Positions 14,401-29,395 of a stretch of DNA of 64,000 nt are shown piece by piece. The notes beneath the pieces are model-generated. The model saw only the letters and a program-made list of their open reading frames with translations. It was not told the origin of the DNA and searched no databases. Where the stretch lies: contig NC_039506.1 of assembly GCF_003672135.1 (NCBI RefSeq), positions 17,608,001 to 17,672,000 of the forward strand, written 5' to 3'. Made by a program: the position numbers and the translations under genes. Within the stretch, counting starts at the first letter, position 1. The number at the start of each line of letters is the position of its first letter. Source of the DNA: Ooceraea biroi (Eukaryota; Arthropoda; Insecta; Hymenoptera; Formicidae).

Positions 14401-16104
14401 CCCGCGAAGAATTCAGGATGATGTACGCGCGAATGTACAAGAGGCATCGTGGAACCACCGGATGTCTCTTCAGTCGGAAATACTGAAGCCCGGATTGAGA
14501 TCAGTTCTTTCAACGTCGAGACACCGGGAGTTGATCAAATTCAGGATTTCAAACCGCAAATTACGCGACTCGAGTTTTCCGTTATTAATAAAATACCGTC
14601 TTTACGCAATTAATTTGCACTTTTATTTTCATTTGACGATCGAAGATTTTGCTATGAGAAAAGTCAATCAAATAAATTTATGATTTTATGATAGAGTTTA
14701 TTGTGTGATTCAAGGAGAACGCGTATTTATTGCGATACACACACGAGCATCAAATGCAGTGGACGCGTTGATTATGCGAGTCAATGACCCGTTGTCGGTC
14801 CGAAAATTACGGGACGGACTACGGGGATAGTATTTCGCGACGGCACGTATGTTATTTATTCTCTTTGGAAATGGTGCGAAATGTTTTTTTAACACTACCA
14901 CTGGCGATGGCTGCCGCCACGAGGGTTCGGAAAAGAGGGATACGCGGGAGCATCAATGGTGCTAACTATAAGTGAAACTCCCGTAGGAACCACTCGGGAC
15001 GACGGTTACAGCACCCTCGAGGACGCCATCGGTGCCTATATCCTAATAGAAACGTAATCGCGTAGTTTTGCCCGTTGAATAAATTATCGCGGGGCTTGTA
15101 CGAACGTAGGGTCGCCATATCCCGTGAATTAGCGACGATCTTCGTCCTTGGAATATTCGTGGATTTATCCTACCCACCACAGTCATCTTATTTATTACAA
15201 TTTCTCTTTCCCGTCTAACTACTTATTCCAAGCGAAAGAGTCGTATATTACACTGGTTTCGATATAACGACATATCCGAATTTTGTTGCGATACGTCAAA
15301 GAAAAGAAGAGAGCTTTGGTGATTTATCTGTTAACATTACAATTCAGTTAAATAAATATCTCCTTTGCTTTTTTTTAATCACAAATCCAAGCAAAAACGC
15401 AAGCCAAGTAACATGTATAGATAATTTCTTACAATCGATCGATATTACATGTATTTGCAAAAGACTTTTCTCTCTCTCTCTCTCTCTCTGCTACATTTTT
15501 CTCTTACACACGTCATTTACGAGCTGTTGCGGTTCTCGCTGGTTAACACGAGACTCTAAACAACAAATCTGACACGCCAGTGCAACTCGATTGTTGTTTA
15601 ATTTCGTGGATTCTTGTTTGCGTGATGTGATACGTAAAATTACAAACTGTAATCATATATCCGTGCGATCGTTTCAAATTTTCTATGCGTATGTGATCTC
15701 TTTGTACACAAAGTCTCACAAAATAAGTTATTCTTCCAAATAGAAATAAAAATTCTTAAATTAATCTAAAGTACAATATTTGGCATTAGCAATAAGAAAT
15801 TTGTCATACATTATTGAGATTACCATCTGCTTTACACAAGGATAGAGCATTTCAGAGCAGACTTTGGGAAAATATGATGAAACGTTGGCGTTTCGTAGCG
15901 ACCGCCTTGGGATGGTAAAATCATCATCCTGAATAACGTCTCTCGTAAAGATTACGATCGTGAGTACCGTCCGAGCTCTCATCCGAGCATTTCTCGCTGG
16001 CGCTGAACATTGAAGAGACGCAAGCAAAAACGAAATTTACGAGCTAATCTAATTTCGTGTATAATATTCGTGATGTAAAGTATTTCTTCGTAAAAGACAC
16101 TCAC

Positions 16105-19100
16105 CCAATGCTGCGTCGCTACCACTTCTCCTTCTGTTCCCTCGAGGTTCTGTGGAGAACAAAAATTGGAGATATTACTAAAAAAATTACACAGATTGAA
16201 TATACGAAAATATGTTCCACGTGATCGTCATATGGCGCGTTGGTGTTTGAATGCAATCTCTAAACGCGACCACTATCGATCGTGAGATTCAAGAGGTGCC
16301 TAATCATTGATCGAGTGAGTCACACGCGGCTTGTTTTCGACGCGTACGTCGCTCCCGTGTACATGATATCGCAAAAAAAGCGGAATTGATCGCGCGACAA
16401 GTCTAATCTCGCGTGCAACGAAATTAATGTAATTACATCATCTGCTAATTTTCAGTAATCATCACGGATCAAACAAGTGCAACATCGAATACTTACATCC
16501 TTCTTTCTTTTCACAGTTGCAGCACCTGAAATCAAAATACAAAGCCTATTTTGAAAAGATGAGAAAATCCCGGCTAATAATAAAGATAAAAATGTACAAT
16601 CTTTCGAAAAATCCAATTTTTTAATTACTTTCTGCGTAATTTATTTCTTATTTTTCGTGTCCGTTGTTACTTTGATTATTTCATTATCTCGATCTTCAAT
16701 TCTAAAGATAATGCGATAACACACGAAGGACTCACCGCCAGTGGGATTAGGTAACCGTGCGCCGTTGGTACCAGCGGGGGTTGCCGGATTCACGACGGGG
16801 GTAGGAGTACCTACGGTGACGGGTACACCCCTGGTCCCGAATGGAAAATATGGCGAGTCAGGGGGATAAGTAGCGGCCTCAACGCCACCGCCAGTACCTC
16901 CACCGCCGCCACTGCCACTACCACCACCACCACCACCACCACCACCACCACCACCACCACCACCGCCGCCGCCGCCGCCGCTGCCGCCGCCACCGCCGCC
17001 ACCACCACCACCACCACCACCGCCGCCGCCACCACCCGGCCCCCCGCCCGGTCCATCCGCCGTAGGACCGAATGCACCACCGCTGTATGCCTGAAACAGA
17101 ACGAAACAGAAATGTTCTTTTTTTCTCGATTTTCCATTTTTGTCTCTGCTAGCGACAATTATAATCGCAATAATCGTAGCAACGAATCATTGATAATGAG
17201 ACCACGAAAATATTTGCGAATATCCAAGTTACAGAAATTGTTGCTTTATTTTAATAAAGGTTATATTGCAGAACATCCCGTAATGTTTAGATTTTTCTTC
17301 AATTACCTTTAACTTGAGAGAAAATTACTGTAAGTTTTTATTATTTTTTATGAAAGTATCCGCTAGTTGTGCAAGAAGAGAGGAAAGGATGATGCGCGAA
17401 AGGAGTATACGCGAAACAGAGGAAATGCGACAGCGATAACTCAGAGGCAGCTTCAATAAATCATCCATCGAAATCAATATTCCTTATCGGCTGTGCTTTA
17501 ACATGACTGCCGATTAGATATCGTGTTCTCTCTAACGCTTTGAAAAAATCAAAAGTGTAGTATTTATATTCTTGCTTGGTTGATGACGCGTCTCACGTGT
17601 AAAACGTCACATAAATTAATAATTATAAAAAATAATGAGTGGATTACATGTTTGCAAACTATATTTAATCTACGTTCAATAGATGTACTATAAGGTACAA
17701 GGTCTTGCATATTTCATAAAAACAGAACAAACGCTACAATATATTACATTAATGTGCAGTAATGTGTTTCCAAATTGTCAAGTAGCATGTTTTTGCTGAA
17801 ATAGATGCACTCTTTGTAAAAACGAAAACAGGAAGACTCGCATCTCTTGATACACCGTATACACGGATATGTCGCCACGGATGAGAGACAGAGAACGCGT
17901 AAGTGATATTAAAGTAGAGAGCGGGGGCGCTCAATCTCGTGGAACCAAGAAATATTTCGACGACGAGAAAAAGTCGCTAAAATACGAAACAGTTACAGTG
18001 AACGAGCCAATTAACCGCGCGTTGTTACCTTTCGTATATTGCATCATGTTTAAAAATGTTTAACAAGTAATTTATTTTCCAGAAAAAGATCTCTCCAATG
18101 CGCGTGAAGAAATGAGAACCGCTTCCCGAAAGTATCAGGCGAGGTAAAGTTTTGGGATTACGTCGAGGAGATGTACCCGAGGGAGAGAGTGGAGTCGGGT
18201 GGAGCGAGCAACTTTTTCTCAAATAAATTTGCTTCTACGACTGGAATAATTATTATGCTCCTATTTCTTAAATAATCCCGCCTCGTTTAGAGGTTCAAGT
18301 CGGCCGCACGACAAAGAGATCTCGGAGTGGAGATATTCTAACTTATCTCCCGCAGCATCTCGCCTGGAACTAAGGGAGGAACAAAGCGCGATGATACGCC
18401 GAGCAAAGAAATCGCTGCGAATCGCATTGTCGGTGTGAAAGTCAATATCAAATGAGATTACTCACCATTCCGTTGTCTATCGTGGAACCATACGGCGTCT
18501 GATAGCCTGGCTTTTCTGAAACAAATAAAACAAGTCCCTGAAAACAAATTCCAGCTAAGCAATGTGCTTTTCATCAAGAAAGAAGAATGGATTTATAAAG
18601 GCATTTTTTCATCCACGATTTGATCGCATAAAAGACAACTCTCCCAAAGTTTAAATAATCGAATAAATACTCGTACGAAATATCATAAAAACGGATGACA
18701 CGTATACGCCCGTTACACGTATACGGAACTTGTTACATAAATTAAACATCCTGCATTCTGCTCGCGCGTAATCCTTCGACCGATAAAAGCGCAGACGTTC
18801 CACGATATTAAAAGAGAGAAACAAAGAGAGAGCATCATATCTGAAAAAATATCCGCAATGGGGTGGAGGATAAAAAAGGAATATTTCGCAACCCGCAATA
18901 TTCTTAGCGCGTGAGTCGCCGGGCGAAAGGGGGGAGCGAAAAGAAAGTTCCCCTCTCTCGAAAGGAGTCGATGTAAAATTAATGCCGAGCATAAATTCGC
19001 GATGCGTCTTTATAAATCAAAACCGTGATCGCGCTAAGAATCCGCACACGGGGATGTATGCGCGCGCGTTTTCTACGTTGCGGCTGCTACGCACGCGGAA

Positions 19101-22100
19101 TAAACAACGAGATAAACATTACGAGGTTGCCGTAGTCCGGGGCTTCATCCGTTATTAATGCCCACCCCCGCACACGTATAAGAGCGCAAACCTATGCGCG
19201 AGGCGCACCGTCTCTTGCGGAAAATTTATGAGGATCGGCTGGATTTACGTTTCGAAAACCACCCGGAAAGAATTGCAAGGCGACGCACCGCATCGAAATT
19301 AATTCGACGAGATACGACGCACCGGCGGTACTGCGTCCATCGACTACTCCATTTCATCGGGTTGTGACAATTCTTTTAAAGGACGCGAAATGTGCAAATC
19401 GATGCAAAATCTTGTAGGAAAAGACTACTTACGTTTTACGTATGGACACACACGCGCGACAGCATATACGCATATCGCGCGCGCGTGCAAATATACGTAT
19501 TACATTATGGAGAGTATAGTCGCGCGTGGACGATAGGGCGAGTGTCCTCGGACGGCACACGATTGCCCGGAGATAACTATGAATCCTAACAGTTTCGGCT
19601 TGCTCGTGACATGTTTGCCGAAGCGTGCGGCACCGACTCCGCAATATCATGCATCAAAGGACAAGCTAAACCATGGTCCATCGTGTCATCCTCAGAGCCG
19701 GTGCAAGCCCGCTCGACCGTTATGACGTAGTGCTGGGCGCCGGGCCTCCATGTCACGACTAGTTCGTCTTCCGCGTTGCCTCTGCCGCCGTCATCCGTTC
19801 GGTAATTGTTCGATGAAGAATTAGTCGGGAATGCTGGTTGCGAGTGTTGCCTCGATCTGGACCGTACGTACGAACCACTAGCCGAGAAACGCTGAGAAAC
19901 GATCGCAATTTGCGTGCCACCATGTGTCGACGATGACAGGATATCGAGTGAAAAACTTTCGCGAGAAGTGATATTTCTTCTATCTTTTCACGCTTGATTC
20001 TCCAGATTCGAACGATGAGACGGTCGGAAGCAACGGTTTGACACGACACGTAAACGACGGTGAATCCTTTCACGTCCGTCATCATGACCAGACGTCTAAT
20101 CAAATAACCTTAATTAAGTTCGACTCGGAATTCATTTGTTCTGATGCTGTTAATTTTCAAGCAAAAACATCTCTCCTCTAATGACCGAGAGCGCATCGCG
20201 GGTGTTCGCGATCGAATAAAACGTGGAACGTGAAAAGTGGAGTATCGTGGGTGCGTATGTGCACGCTGAGGCTAAAACTGCCGGACACTTTCAGCGTTGA
20301 CGATCTCGTAAAAAAAAAAGAGAGGCATTTGGTCGTGTGGAGTGCGCGACGTCCCGAAACAAAAGTGCACGCGTAAAAACAGTGGAGAATGTCAGAGAGA
20401 AAGGGAAAGAGCGACAAATAGACACGTGAGTATGAACGTGCGCGGCCGCGACATCCAAGTACCTCGCGTTATCTGCGTTTCGTGACTGCAGAAATATGGC
20501 CCTGAGGATTTCGCGATTTGATGTGGTGCATCGTCGATGGCATAGCCGACTAGAGTCAAGAAGAATTTTGACATTACGAGGTTCACCATGTCGGGATTTA
20601 CCGTTTGGCCTAACGATTAATTACGGAAGAAGCAGTCACCAGCCGGGAAACGTCAGTGATGCGGATGAAGCTGACCGTCTGCGAGTTTTCAAAAGTTTGA
20701 GAACAACGATCCTTGCGAGGAATCCGCGCGAAAAGATACAATCGGGATCGCATTAAGAACGCTCGATCGAGTATGTTTAACGCGATTCTGGATTAAATGA
20801 CCGCGCGCCGTCTGGACTCGAACTCTCTTTGCTTTCGGCCAGGGATCTTTCTCGCATTGAAAAATAATCCATTCGTCGAGCTGGCACTCTCACGGAGATG
20901 GCCTCGAAAAACTTGTCAGTTTTCAGACATACCTCGAATCCACCGACGTAACGAAAGTCGAGGAAGCTACTATATGAACAAGAAGAACGGCGTACAGGTG
21001 AATCGCAGCAGCCGGTTGGTACGTTTGGCCGAAAAATAATTCAGTCGGTTATCTCGTACGTCGATCGAATCGTCGTTCTATCGTCGTTTCTCGCGGTACT
21101 CATCGGATCACCTGCCGAGAACGAGGAGCGAGAATGTCTCGTACGCAGGTTTTACACAGCGGCTTTAGCGCCAAGAAAAATCTCGCGGGGTGTATTACGA
21201 CAAAGGCGGAGCTCGTAAAGCGGTAAAGGAAATAATTGAACACCTGCGCGCCGAGGCGGGCTTAATTCAATTAGCTCGCCCGACAAATGTCCGACACTTT
21301 CTTTGTACGCTCGATGTAAATTTTACAAATGGCTCTTGCAGGGACCTTTGGTGTAAATCTGGGTACGACGATCAGCGCCGCAGCTCTCTAGCTACTTTGC
21401 GTACGATCACTTTAAGAGTCACTAAGTATCTTTAATGTGCAATGTAATGTAAAAGAATCGCAATGGAGTAAGCAAACTTTTTAGTCACGAGCGAGACGTC
21501 GGAATCGGACTGAACTCTATCAGTGACAATCTCGACTCTACCACCTCTCTCGATGAAATCTCTCATTATCAAGAATGATAATTACTTGATGCGTTCACGC
21601 TAATAGTATCGTTTCTCATTTAACACTTCATAATAATAAAAATGTGAACTCATGCTCTCACTTTTTTAAATCAGTAATCTTTTGCGATTGAGGTTCCACC
21701 AGTGAGTTCAATCCTATGGTGAAATTCGTGCGTGCGTGTATCACGCCAATGCGCCTAGTGCCACGCGACCCAAAAGGGTGTTCGAGGCTGCTACAGATAA
21801 GAGCAGGGTGAGCGAAAAAAGAAGCCACGATCATTGAGGTACAGAGAATCGGCGGTAGCGGCGGACCCGCCACCCTCGGGGCCTACGACCCTAAGAAGAG
21901 ACGGGATATAGAGTTTTACCAAGGTAGTAAAGAATAGAACCAGGTAAAAAAGACGAAAAAAAAAACATAGAAAAGGACTCAGGTAACCATTGGTGCTCAA
22001 CCGAGCTTGGGCGCGATTCCTTCCATTTCTATCTACATTCCTCAAGTATCACAAGAAGTTTATTCCACATTAATGACAAAACCATAGTCGCGAAGCCTCT

Positions 22101-24124
22101 ATAACCAAGTTTTATTACAACAAATAGATAGAAATACGACGTTTCAAACTAAAAGACGTGAGAAATGATAGCTTTATGTTTGCAGGAAATGCAGCACCTC
22201 TTAAATCGATAACCCTACGAACCGAAAGATCCAAATCGCAGGCGTATAATGAATCATCGAAGAGAGGATAATCGAGATTAAGAAGAACGTGCACGCTCCA
22301 TTTTCAGACATTATATCCGTTGGTCCTATACTGATACCTACGTACGATGATGACCTTCGCAGATTTCAAAAACCGCCCGTGTCCCGTGGAAGCAGAAGGA
22401 AGCAAATATAAAAGACAATTGGTTCACGGAGAAAGGATTTTATCTCGCATCATGGCTTTACTCGAACGGATGTTAAAAGAGAAATGTGAGTAAAAGTTAA
22501 AATATCCGAAACTTTGAATGCACACAGATACTCGCATGAGCATCACGTTGTCGCGAACGGGCAAACGAAAGAGCTGAAAGAAAGTGGTAAGTGTGACAAA
22601 GTCGACAAACGTACAGCAAAGGCTGCAGAGGAGAAAGAGAGAAAACGAAAGAAGAGGGAATCGTCCGTTGCGTTCGGGAGTAAACGGAACGGCAAAGGTG
22701 TATTTTGTGGAGGAGAAGGCTGCCTGCCACGCGACCATGGGGCCCCATAGTGGGGATGTCGGCGTGCCAAGAGGCCCGCGGGACCAAGACGACCATGGGG
22801 CGTCAAGAGGGAGGAGAAGGTGGACGTGTGCGTGTGTTTGCGCGTAGGGAAACAGGAGGTGCAGAAGGAAGGTGGTGAAGCAAAGGGGGGAAAATGCAGC
22901 AACAGCAGCAGCAGCTGTCGCTGCCAGTGCCCCCCTTCGTGTTACCCTAGAAGGGGCCCACTGGAGGACATTGGCGGAGACCACGGGGGCCCCAGTGCAT
23001 CTCAACCTGTAGTTCGCGCGCGTTTTAATCCTCGAAACGCGAAGATCCACAGAGAGAAGTAGAACAGAAATGAAGAAATTCGTGCTTACAGACGTGGAAG
23101 GAGGACTAGAAACATTATTGTAAAGGATGTCGATCTCTCGGTGTTAACGTTAGAGATAAATTTCAGTAAAACGTAATTGCAACGTCAGTACAATCCAATT
23201 TCACGCGTCGGACGGTTGCATTTAATTCAAGTATTCGAGAATATGGGTTAAACCCGAGTCGCATCACGCTCGTTGGTAAAACATTGCACGCGGCGACGTT
23301 TACCACGTATTCGCGAAACGCTGCTTAACATTCTCGATCGTCGGATATAATCGTTGGACCGAAAACGAGAAGAGATCAGATCGACCGCTCATGGCGATTC
23401 GCAAGTAAAAGTACGCCCGAGTCGCGCGTACGACACCATCGATCGGTGGAAACGGGAAAGGCGTGTGTGTATGCGTGCAAATTGCGTGTATAAAAAAAGA
23501 CGAAGAGAGATGGAGAGAATCCAAAGTGGTCAGAGTGCGTGCGCGCGCGTGCCACCATCGGCACGTGGCACACACGTGTTCCGGTTTCTCTTGATCTTGC
23601 TCGCATTCACGACGATGTCTCTACGCGACGTTCTTGACACGCGCGTTCATTCACGCAGGAACGCACGAGACGCGGGACAACGGAAGAACGAAGGTTCGAA
23701 GGCAGGAGTGCGAATCTTGGTGGTTGCCCTTCGGGTATACATTCAACAGGTGATCTCGCGGCACTCCTGACGCCATTTTTACTACTGCGAAACTACAATG
23801 AGCGTAGCAAGCAAGCTCGAAGAGGAAACATCATCCTTATTTTACGGAAAATTATTACGTGAGAAAATTATTACGTTTGTTTGAATAAAAAAGAATTTTG
23901 CTATATACACGCGACATGAGTGACATCCTTTCGAGTTTGCTGCGAGTTATTGAGTCAGCCATCCAGTCAGAAGGTGACGTCGCGCGCTCGAGGACAGTGG
24001 CACCTGCCAAAAAATCGGAGCCCCTTTTTCGGAGCTGGCGGCGCCGAGAGAACCCCGAGTGCACATTTGTTGTTCGAACCCCGGTCGCGTGGACGCATAC
24101 ATGTATCACGCAACACAACGCGAG

Positions 24125-24155
<31 letters not shown>

Positions 24156-27100
24156 TTGCTTGCGTGCACACATGTACTACGCGTACGCGTACTACGCGCG
24201 ATTGTATATGGGCCAGACTTAACGAAATCTGGCCAGATGTCTATTTCGAACGTGGCGCAGGTCGGTGCTGTGCACCACCGAAAGTTCACGAGAGCATATG
24301 CGCTTCGTTCGTTCGTACGTACGTACGTACGTGCGTGCGTGCATGCGTGCGTGCGTGCCGATACACGGGGTACCCGGCCAGATTCGCTCTCCATGGGATT
24401 GCACGTGCCCGTCGGTGCCATAGGTGCCTTACAGGTGGCATTGCACCGTTTCATTCCGATTTTAATGTATAAGTCGACAGAAGCAAGAGGAGATACGGAT
24501 AGAAAGACAAAGTGTGTTACAACTTTTATGTCATGATAAAAAATAGTTGATCAGCCGTACAATTAGCAGGCTTCGCTAAACTATTCGCGTAATTGACGTT
24601 ACAGTGATCGACATTGGAGGCACGAATTTCAAAGAATGAAATCTTCCGATATAACACGTTACGATGTCTCATACACGTAACACGTAACGACAGAACAACG
24701 GTTGAGAACCGTCGTGCCTACGCCAATGAAGCAAGGGGATACCAGGATATGGTGCCCCTTGTAGGGTGGTGCTTTCAGTCAGGCTGGTAAGAGACACGAC
24801 TCTCTAGAACGATAGATATTTGTCCTCGCGGAGGATGCCATTCGATCGTGTCTCGATGAAAAGATTTTTAAAGACGATGAACTGTATTCTTCATTATCGA
24901 CAATCTTGAAAATGTAAGTATACGTGTCCCTTTCAGCCTAGATTCACACATGTAATATCGATGATAAAATACAATTGTCCAATTGCACGTGAATAATTAT
25001 TAAAAATATTTGCGATAATCTTTGAGGTGTCCATTGAACATTGAACAAATCCCGATCGCAAGGTGTTTACGCGATTGGAAAAGATGTATGATACATGGAG
25101 ATACGCGGACCATCCGGCATCTTTTTTATCGCGCCAAGCTCGTTTCTGTAACCCAGTTCTCGTGACGGCTAATGGACTTTTGCTCTTCTCGGTGAAGCAT
25201 CGCAAATTTGCGGAGAGGAAATGGGAGTGATGGGAGAGCGGGACGTACCGAGAGATGAACAGAAAGAAACTTTGAAGAGAGGACAGAGTAAGGTACCGAG
25301 AGAAAGAGGGACGTACAGAAACGGAGAGACAGAGGGCAAAGTAACGAGAGCAAGAGCAAGAAAGCTGCGAGGGGAGGAGGAAGGGAGGGGGAGAGAGAGA
25401 GGACCAGGAACGAGAGTTTCACGCAGTGGCAAATTCATATCGACCATAACAGGAGCGAGGCGAATAGCGTATACGCGGTTCGGTAACGAGGGACTTGCAT
25501 TAGTCAGGAATTCTCGAGTGGCGCGCGTCCGTGTTTTCCGCAAAAAGCCTTAAAATGTCTTCCATTTTCCGTCGTTTACTTTCCGCTGCCAGTTGTTCCT
25601 GGCCGCCTAAAGTAACGACGATGAGATCGAGCGCACACGCGGTGTACAAGAACCTCGCGGCGATACTCTGATATTGAGAAAAGGAAATCGTTTCGACTTC
25701 GTATCCGTATCGATATATCGTGGACAACGTCAAACAATGACTAAATTATTTACGCGATATCCTTTATGAATCTTCCGAAAATCCTATTCATACATGCATC
25801 TATTGTAAATATGTTTTAAGGTTTGATTCGCTTTTACTTGTCACTTGACATTAATAATATCGTGATAAAAGCGCTGGGTCGACCAGGGATTCGCGTGACC
25901 TATCGACACCACTGCACTGGCGAGAGAGCGAGAAGAAAACGCAAGGAAAAGAGCAGGAATGAGTGAGATGACGAGAGAATAAGCTCGATGCAACCGACAA
26001 AGAGGAAACGATTCTGATTGGGAGAATGCGCAGTTTGAGAGAGGATGCTCGTTGGCGGGGAAAGGGATTGGAGTTTAGGGCGACGAGGAGGGAACAGAGG
26101 GTCGAGGGTGAGAGGGGTAGAAGCAGATGCTCATCGAGTCCCCGCTGTAAATGTAGATTATACCCGTGCCCTTAATTCGTGTGCGTGCATACGTGAACGC
26201 ACTCTGGACTTGGCCTTTCCTAAGGAGAGGATTGAAAAGCATTCAAGGAAGCCGCGCCTGATAAAATTCGCCCAAATATACTTATAATCGCGATACTGCT
26301 ATCTCCCTCGTGAGATCTGCCTGCATCTCGCATAAACGCGTTCTGCACAAAGTTGTGCCATTCGATATTAATAAACGAAACGATTAATTGACGAAATTGC
26401 GTCTGATTGTGGAATATCGCGCGGATTCACGTGGAAGAATTAACTGATTCGATGTCGTCGATAATCGGATAATCTCGTCTTTTATGGTTTCAATTTCTTA
26501 CGCTTTCCTATATAGTTAAACAAAGTTTGTACACAATCACACAAAACAAAAAACTTTTGCAGGTTTCGAACGTGAAACTTGTAAATTGTCGGGCTTTGCG
26601 ATGGTTTGTATTTTTCCGAAATCGGCGGAAGATGACGTACCCTCCTCCATATTTTAAGTATGTGGGTTTTCGACATGAGCCATTATAAGTTGGAGGACGG
26701 GCGCGAGGCGCGTGCATACGGAGAAAGAAAGGCCGAGAATGAGGCGGTGGTAAGCAGAAGTGAGAAAAAACGCAGAAAGAGAGAGAGAGATGAAGCGAGA
26801 GGCAGGTGCATCACGGTGACACTCCCTCGATAATTCTTCGCAGAGAGAGAAAGAGAGAGAGAGGTGAGGGGGAAGAGGGGAAGAAAGAGAGAGAGAGAGA
26901 GAGGGACCTAAGTCACGAGTGTTGTGTCTGGAGCTCATTTATGGTCGTTCACTTAAACTCTCGCTCCAAGGAAGGAGAGTTTCGAAAATGGCACCACCGT
27001 GGAGTTTGATGGACTCGGGCCCGGCCGAGCAATGATACTTTTGATGATACGGGATATCTCGCGATAAAAGGAGAATTGCGAAAATGCGCTCGCGAAAGAC

Positions 27101-29359
27101 AATTTTACGTTATATTGAAAATCTGATCTTTTTTTAATAGTATTTTAGAGTATCGCATATATCTGACGATGTGAGAGACTGACAATCATTGGAGTAACCA
27201 AGGCAGCTAAATGCTCACGAAACAGTGCACGAATAGAGAGCAGTGTTCAATCGGTCGGTGCGTTTGCTATACGTGAATCATACGTGTTTATTAAACTATA
27301 TTTTATCGAGCTCGCTACTTCCTGAAACAAACTCGTACCCAGGTAGATTTACTCGTGAGTCACGCCGTTAATTTTAGACTCGATCATCCATTAGATTCAC
27401 CTCCGTGTTTTCGCCGCATTACGCGTAATTTCAAATCAGATTATTTTCTCACGCCGGCGCGAATGCTTATCTTTGCCGATGGGTTCTCTAGAATGCATCT
27501 GATTGCCGTGACGACGAAATGCAGCGCAGCGCCAAAATCATTTTCAGGGCGGCCGCTTGATTCAACCGAGTGATGAAACAATCTCAAACGCTTATTCAAG
27601 ATAATAATAATTGTATAATTCAACGATTCTCTTGTCAACTAATACTTTTACGCGTCCTGTTACTCTGTACAATTGCGATTAGACCGAAATACGGATTGTT
27701 TGCAAAATAATGAATAGAGCCATGATCATGCCATGAATTGAATGCTCACGACTATCGGGTAATACGGGTCGTTGAGTGTAGTATAGTAAAGTAATACGAG
27801 CCTTAATAAATGATCGCGGCGCAATATGCGCGATCTGCGATGCAAAGCGCATTTTTAACGACAAGCGACAATCGTGTTCATATTAATGGTCCTAGAACGA
27901 AATGATGTCCTATAGTTGTGAAATTACGAAAAAGGAAACTCAACATTTTATGGAAAATGCCACGATGTAATTTATATTTAACTGAATAGTCGACTTACAG
28001 TTCCCGCAGAGTTTCAAAGGAAATGTGGGAACGCCTTGGACGAGGCGTCTAAAAGGCGTTTTTGCGGTTTCTCCAAGCCGCTCCAAGCGGCTGTGCCGAA
28101 CTTAGCCCATGAGAGGGCCTACAGCACCATCGTCTTCCAAACAGCGTCTCAAACCAAACAAACGTTTCAGACTGAGTTACCAACTATGCCGCGTGGACTA
28201 CCGCGCAAACACGTTCTCTCGCGCCTTCTCTGAATCGTAATGTCGATTCGCTTTGTACGTTCAACAGCGATAATTAGCACGGGAAATCTCGGGCAGCACG
28301 AAAGCACTCGTGAAGCCCTGTATACGTAACGTTCAATTTAGTCAATAAGTCGCGCAGGTAAGAGTTGTTACGAAAACGTAACGACGTTGTGACGGAAAGT
28401 GAGTAGTAGATGTAAACTCTTTGACAGGACTTTGAGACACGTGTCAGAGCGATTGAAATTTACCAAGGATGAGAACCTCTTTGAAAAGAGGTAACGCACG
28501 ATTCTGCGGCACGCAACGGCGCATCGCTCCGTGGCTGCTTCTCTGGCAGGTGTATGAAGCGAGAAATAAAAGAAAAACGGCGTTTGTGCGCGCGGAGGCT
28601 GCCAAGAGAGCGGGATACCGACCGCGAGAATGAGAGAACAAACAGAAAAAAAGAATTGCTTTCATAAACTCTTGTACTACATCCGCGCGATTAATCACTA
28701 ACAACTAACAATTAACCATTAACAATTTCTGTTTCTTACTGTCACATTGGCGTCCTAACACGTGGCGTACGAACGTACGCGAGCAAATAATCGCGGCCAA
28801 TCGCCCTTGACAAGAGTGGAGGAACTCGCGACGGCGATCGCCTTTTTCCCCCGGAAGCTACCCTATTGGCGTTCACCTTCGCATACATATGACACGTTGT
28901 ACACGCACACGACGGACCTACACACACACACATCATATAAAATCGCTCACACTGTTGCACATGACAGCAACGGATGTCTTTTCAGCCTAGTCGCTAGGTT
29001 ATGTCATGGACATTCCGATGCAGCACCGCAAAGATGCGTGGGAGTATAAAAAAAAAAAGAAAACGCGACAAAAAGAGAAAATGCAATGTCGAAAAGTGTA
29101 ACCAGACTAGCGGGGAACACGAGGCAGGGAGTCGTTACTCGCTAGTTCTCGTCGACGGGGCAGCACTGTCCAGGGCACTGACAAGCGAACCAAAACATAG
29201 AGCAAAGTAGCCACTGTAGCTTCCAAACGAAACGGTCGTTCAACGCGATAATTTTCGGCACGATCGCAAACTCGATCGGCTGATTTAATAGCGACAGAAT
29301 TGAGATGCGCTCGATACTCCGCTTGAAATATGAAATAAATCAGTAAAGGAAAACAGACG

Positions 29360-29395
<36 letters not shown>

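Larger units (their letters stand above)
614..16104. other. Large daughterless intron (exon 5 to downstream exons), no other supported gene
   Basis: Apart from the 17-codon candidate exon at 11378-11428 and the hairpin at 9545-9603, I see no conserved protein. The first 2.7 kb is GC- and CpG-rich, as expected around the first exon at 425-613. Simple sequence includes a long purine (AG) tract at about 5056-5165, (GC)n followed by (TC)n at 12277-12312, and (TC)n at about 15469-15489. Open frames up to about 170 codons here are antisense to these low-complexity tracts or sit in GC-rich DNA without splice or homology support. Confidence 0.6.

Noticed and set aside
16811..17158. Valine/alanine-rich open frame over the CCA/CCG tract
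   Set aside because: A shadow of the da polyglycine exon in another frame; the da frame is fixed by phase and by the flanking conserved exons.
22424..23050. 208-codon minus-strand open frame
   Set aside because: It lies in GC-rich intronic DNA with several overlapping open frames on both strands; no family similarity and no conserved borders.
24066..24082. B-box-like GTTCGAACCCC on the plus strand
   Set aside because: No T stem, A box or cloverleaf can be built around it.
23898..24536. Open frames of about 200 codons on both strands
   Set aside because: They exist because GTGC and CGTA repeats lack stop codons. The product is repetitive (CVRACVRAC type) and sits within da intron 1 with no splice or homology support.
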